DNA from: Ichthyophonus hoferi
Taxonomy: Eukaryota; Opisthokonta; Ichthyosporea; Ichthyophonida; Ichthyophonidae
Assembly (NCBI GenBank): GCA_002751075.1
Contig: NAOQ01000045.1
Location: forward strand, 244,402-255,249
Length of the DNA: 10,848 bases
Reading direction: 5' to 3'
The translations under genes and the position numbers were made by a program. The notes beneath the pieces are model-generated. The model did no database searches. It was not told where the DNA came from and saw only the letters and a list, made by a program, of their open reading frames with translations. Below are positions 8,811 to 10,848 of this stretch, piece after piece (position 1 is the stretch's first letter; every line of letters begins with the position of its first letter).

Positions 8811-9589
8811 TTTAGATAAAGGTTTGTTGTAAAACTATCAACTCTAAAGGAATACGTGGTATAGCCACATATTTATTCTTTATGTAAGGTTTGAATACAA
8901 TTGTATCAATCTCTCTCTGAGGCAGAACTGTATATAGATAAAGAATTTCAACTCACATTTTGTTTAAAAGTTGCTATGCATAGCTGATAATCGCTAAAAC
9001 AAAGCCAATTATAAATATTCATATTAGCTAATCCAGCTTATGATAGGTCAAGGAGATCCATTATAATTGTCTAATCTTGCTACGATACTTAAATACTATG
9101 GGCTTATGACACCTTAATTAGATTGATGTAATAGTGTTTAAATGATGTATATTATGAAAAGAATCGGTTTAGTCATTATTCGGGCCAAGATCGAACCTAC
9201 TTATTCACCAGTGGTTAGCGATCTTTCAACAATAATTATATATCCTCACGAATTAACCATATCCTAGGTCTCTTGACTAATAGTCCATTTCCAAATACCA
9301 AACCAGCTGAGGTTCTAGGTTACGTCCCCTGATCTCTCAAAGACCCGCCGACTATATTGGGGCTCATGTGGGTCTGGCTAAAAAATTGAAAGAGTCATGG
9401 TTAAAATATAAAATCTAATAAATCAACAGTCTAACACATAATACAATGACTAAATATAGCTTTGCGTTACGTATACACACACTGATTTTTAAAGAAAGTG
9501 TGTAAACACAAATCCCCACATACCAGTAGAGAGCTTCTAATAGACTTTGTTGAACATGTAGTCAGATACAAATACATTGTTTAACTTAC
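8811..9589. other. No gene seen
   Basis: This is AT-rich sequence between the repeat arrays and the lectin copy. The last part (about 9490-9589) is homologous to 10600-10693, the flank downstream of the other lectin copy. A GC-richer patch at 9295-9375 has short open frames on both strands (minus PDPHEPQYSRRVFERSGDVT after an AG acceptor; plus QRPADYIGAHVGLAKK) but no recognisable domain. Confidence 0.45.
9187..9225. repeat. Imperfect inverted repeat (hairpin)
   Basis: AAGATCGAACC (9187-9197) pairs with GGTTAGCGATCTT (9213-9225) through 11 base pairs with a two-base bulge and a 15-base loop. AGTGGTTAGCG on the plus strand and GGTTCGATC on the minus strand look like tRNA A-box and B-box pieces, but on opposite strands, so no tRNA is called. 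Confidence 0.5.
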
Positions 9590-9602
9590 CTTAATGTTCG
9601 TA

Positions 9603-10316
9603 TCACCACACCTCCACCTCATATATAGTGAGAATTCCATCCACAGGAGCCTCCTTCAGTTGGATCTTTAACACTTTGCCAGTTACAGGTTTGGGGAACG
9701 TAATCCACAAGTAATCAACAGTAGCATATACAGACATAGGCCCGCATTGTTCATCATCTACAGTAATTACGACATTTCCAAGGTGGTTCATAAACCCACG
9801 ATGATTGGTGATCTATGGAAAGAATTATTGTTTAAAGACTGCCATATATACCAAACATACGATATATGTAAAGTAATTATATGTAATGAGAGTACAGCCA
9901 ATAATGTGAAAACAAAGCTCTGTAAATCTAGATACTGCACAATATAATTGAGCAAAGCGAGGCTACTGAAAGATAAATAAACTAATGTTATTTTGACATT
10001 TGTGAGCCAATCATTAGGAATGTTTATAAACATTTATCTTATTCAAATACCTTAACAGAATGGACAGTAACATTTTCACCCATGGTAACTTTCCACCATG
10101 GCCGCTTAGTAGCGTCAGGTATAGTTCAGGTGCACGTGGAGATATTGCTTTCAATAGCCACAGAAAATGAATATTCTGTAGCATTTTTATAGGTAGAAGA
10201 CTTCTGAAGTAAGTCTAGTTACTGTGTAATTTGATTCTTAGTTAGTAACCAAAAACACCTTTAGATCTAAAAAATCTCACCTTAAGAAACGCGATACATA
10301 ACAACAGCCATAACAT
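9603..10316 (-). pseudogene. Secreted F-type (fucolectin-type) lectin, three exons, probably decaying copy
   Basis: Exons on the minus strand are 10316-10281, 10203-10051 and 9812-9603, all joined in phase 0 by GT-AG introns, 132 residues in all. Exon 1 codes MLWLLLCIAFLK, a short signal-peptide-like segment. Exons 2 and 3 cover most of an F-type lectin domain: KSSTYKNATE, STCT, TIPDATKRPWWKVTMGE, VHSVKITNHRG and ILTIYEVEVW match the family's SSTY, CTHT, PWWxVDLG, SVxIxN and LCEVEVY blocks. An in-frame TGA at 10128-10126 interrupts exon 2, where CTHT would be expected. The usual NVALGKP start is absent. The fucose-site pattern (RxD plus a later R) is not intact, and two cysteines kept in the neighbouring copy are Phe and Tyr here. 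The final TGA stands where the neighbour has GGA. It could still be expressed in another allele. Confidence 0.7.
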
Positions 10317-10330
10317 CTTTAATGCAACCT
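10279..10330 (-). other. Signal-peptide-like first exon of the lectin copy
   Basis: An acceptor-like CCCTAG precedes the ATG at 10316. The twelve codons up to the donor (AAG then GTGAGA at 10280) give a Leu-rich hydrophobic segment. A TAG in the same frame lies about 45 bases upstream of the ATG, which supports this start if no intron intervenes. The hydrophobic run is short for a signal peptide, and the codons just before the ATG (VALK) echo the NVALGKP start of F-type domains, so this exon may once have carried domain sequence. Confidence 0.45.
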
Positions 10331-10433
10331 CTAGGGAAAATGGTTGCTTTGAGTACTAAATAATGTTACGATATAAGGCAACCTCCAAATATAAAATATA
10401 GATAGTAATCCCATATAAGATATCAGACCAAAT

Positions 10434-10477
10434 TCAATACTTACAATTGACTTTTGGTACCGGGGCTTCTATGAAAC
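10434..10477 (-). other. Possible short terminal exon of the right-hand lectin copy
   Basis: TTTAAATGCAG provides an acceptor. The phase fits the donor at 10693, and fourteen codons (FIEAPVPKVNCKY and a stop at 10436-10434) follow. An internal GTAAGT could also act as a donor. Only about 120 bases separate it from the next lectin start codon, and I see no clear poly(A) signal between, so this is a tentative reading. Confidence 0.3.
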
Positions 10478-10693
10478 CTGCATTTAAAGATTGTCTTGGT
10501 TAGAATATATACAACTATATACAGGAGCATGTTAATAACAGTAAAGAAAATGAGCATGTAACACAGCTATTAGATACCAACCTCCAATTATTGATGAGGT
10601 AATGTGTAAGACCAAATCCCTACCAACGTGCAAAGAGCTGCTAATAGACTTTATTCAACATGAAGTCATATACAGATACAGTGGCCAACTTAC

Positions 10694-10848
10694 GTGGACC
10701 ATGTAAGTATCCCCACATTTCCACCTCGCATAGACTAAGAATTCCACGTACAGGAGCATCTAACAGTTGTATCTTCAACACTCGACCAGTTACTGGTTTC
10801 TCGCACGTAACCCACAAATAAGTTGTATCACCATTTTTTTATATAGGG
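10694..10848 (-). CDS. F-type (fucolectin-type) lectin, C-terminal exon, partial at the window edge
   Basis: The frame reads GDTTYLWVTCEKPVTGRVLK, then IQLLDAPVRGILSLCEVEMW and GYLHGP. The TCEKP, GRVLKIQL and LCEVEMW blocks are the C-terminal third of an F-type lectin domain, secreted sugar-binding modules of animals. Both cysteines lost in the copy at 9603-10316 are present here, so this copy looks functional. The 5' part lies beyond the right edge. The exon may end at a GTAAGT donor (10693-10692) and join a short terminal exon at 10477-10434 in phase (FIEAPVPKVNCKY then stop), or read through to a TAG at 10643-10641, with AATAAA at 10655-10650. Confidence 0.7.

Larger units (their letters stand above)
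9490..10848 (-). repeat. Tandem duplication of a lectin gene, period about 1.1 kb
   Basis: The lectin exon at 9812-9603 matches 10848-10694 in protein and DNA. The match continues into non-coding sequence: 9589-9490 and 10693-10600 share the GTAAGTT donor, the AAAGTCTATTAG block, AGCTCT and GGGATTTG. The offset measured at the donors is 1104 bases. Matching non-coding flanks show a DNA-level tandem duplication rather than a retrocopy. Confidence 0.8.

Noticed and set aside
9181-9225. Possible tRNA gene or tRNA-derived SINE
   Set aside because: The A-box-like and B-box-like words are on opposite strands and no cloverleaf with paired acceptor stem can be drawn.
9788-10033. 81-codon minus-strand frame of hydrophobic residues
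   Set aside because: It falls in the intron between lectin exons 2 and 3, whose splice sites and phase are well supported.
1-10848. CRISPR array, bacterial operon, or retrovirus-like element
   Set aside because: No regular repeat-spacer array, no closely packed intronless genes, and no reverse transcriptase, integrase or capsid-like frames or long terminal repeats were seen.

Overview
The window is AT-rich nuclear DNA of an animal. Several genes are split into short coding exons by GT-AG introns of about 100 to 900 bases whose reading phases match at every junction. An alpha-arrestin with a PPxY motif marks it as animal-like, and F-type (fucolectin-type) lectin domains, which are absent from mammals but common in fish and marine invertebrates, suggest an invertebrate. 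A sponge or other non-bilaterian would fit, but the species cannot be fixed from this sequence.

Layout. 1-940: 3' flank of the arrestin gene, with a possible alternative last exon at 347-456. 941-6068, minus strand: a seven-exon alpha-arrestin (ARRDC-like) gene, 511 codons in the simplest model, with arrestin N and C domains, a PPRY motif and a basic, Ser/Pro-rich tail. 6069-6960: AT-rich upstream region with two CCAAT boxes but no gene I can support. 6960-8250: degraded coding-like fragments on the plus strand (a doubtful kinase-like piece, one degenerate EGF-boundary piece and one clear but defective EGF-like domain), a perfect 28-bp palindrome and a long TA tract. 8400-8810: two different families of short tandem repeats. 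8811-9590: mostly nothing recognisable, with one inverted repeat and one GC-richer patch. 9603-10316, minus: a small three-exon F-type lectin gene copy with a signal-peptide-like first exon, an in-frame stop and two lost disulfide partners, probably a decaying duplicate. 10694-10848, minus: the 3' part of a second, better-preserved lectin copy that runs off the right edge. The two lectin copies are a tandem duplication with a period of about 1.1 kb.

Function. The arrestin would be a cytoplasmic adaptor that links membrane cargo to NEDD4-family ubiquitin ligases. The lectin copies encode small secreted carbohydrate-binding-type domains. Nothing suggests the two gene types act together. I saw no retrovirus-like element, Polinton, CRISPR array or convincing tRNA gene.
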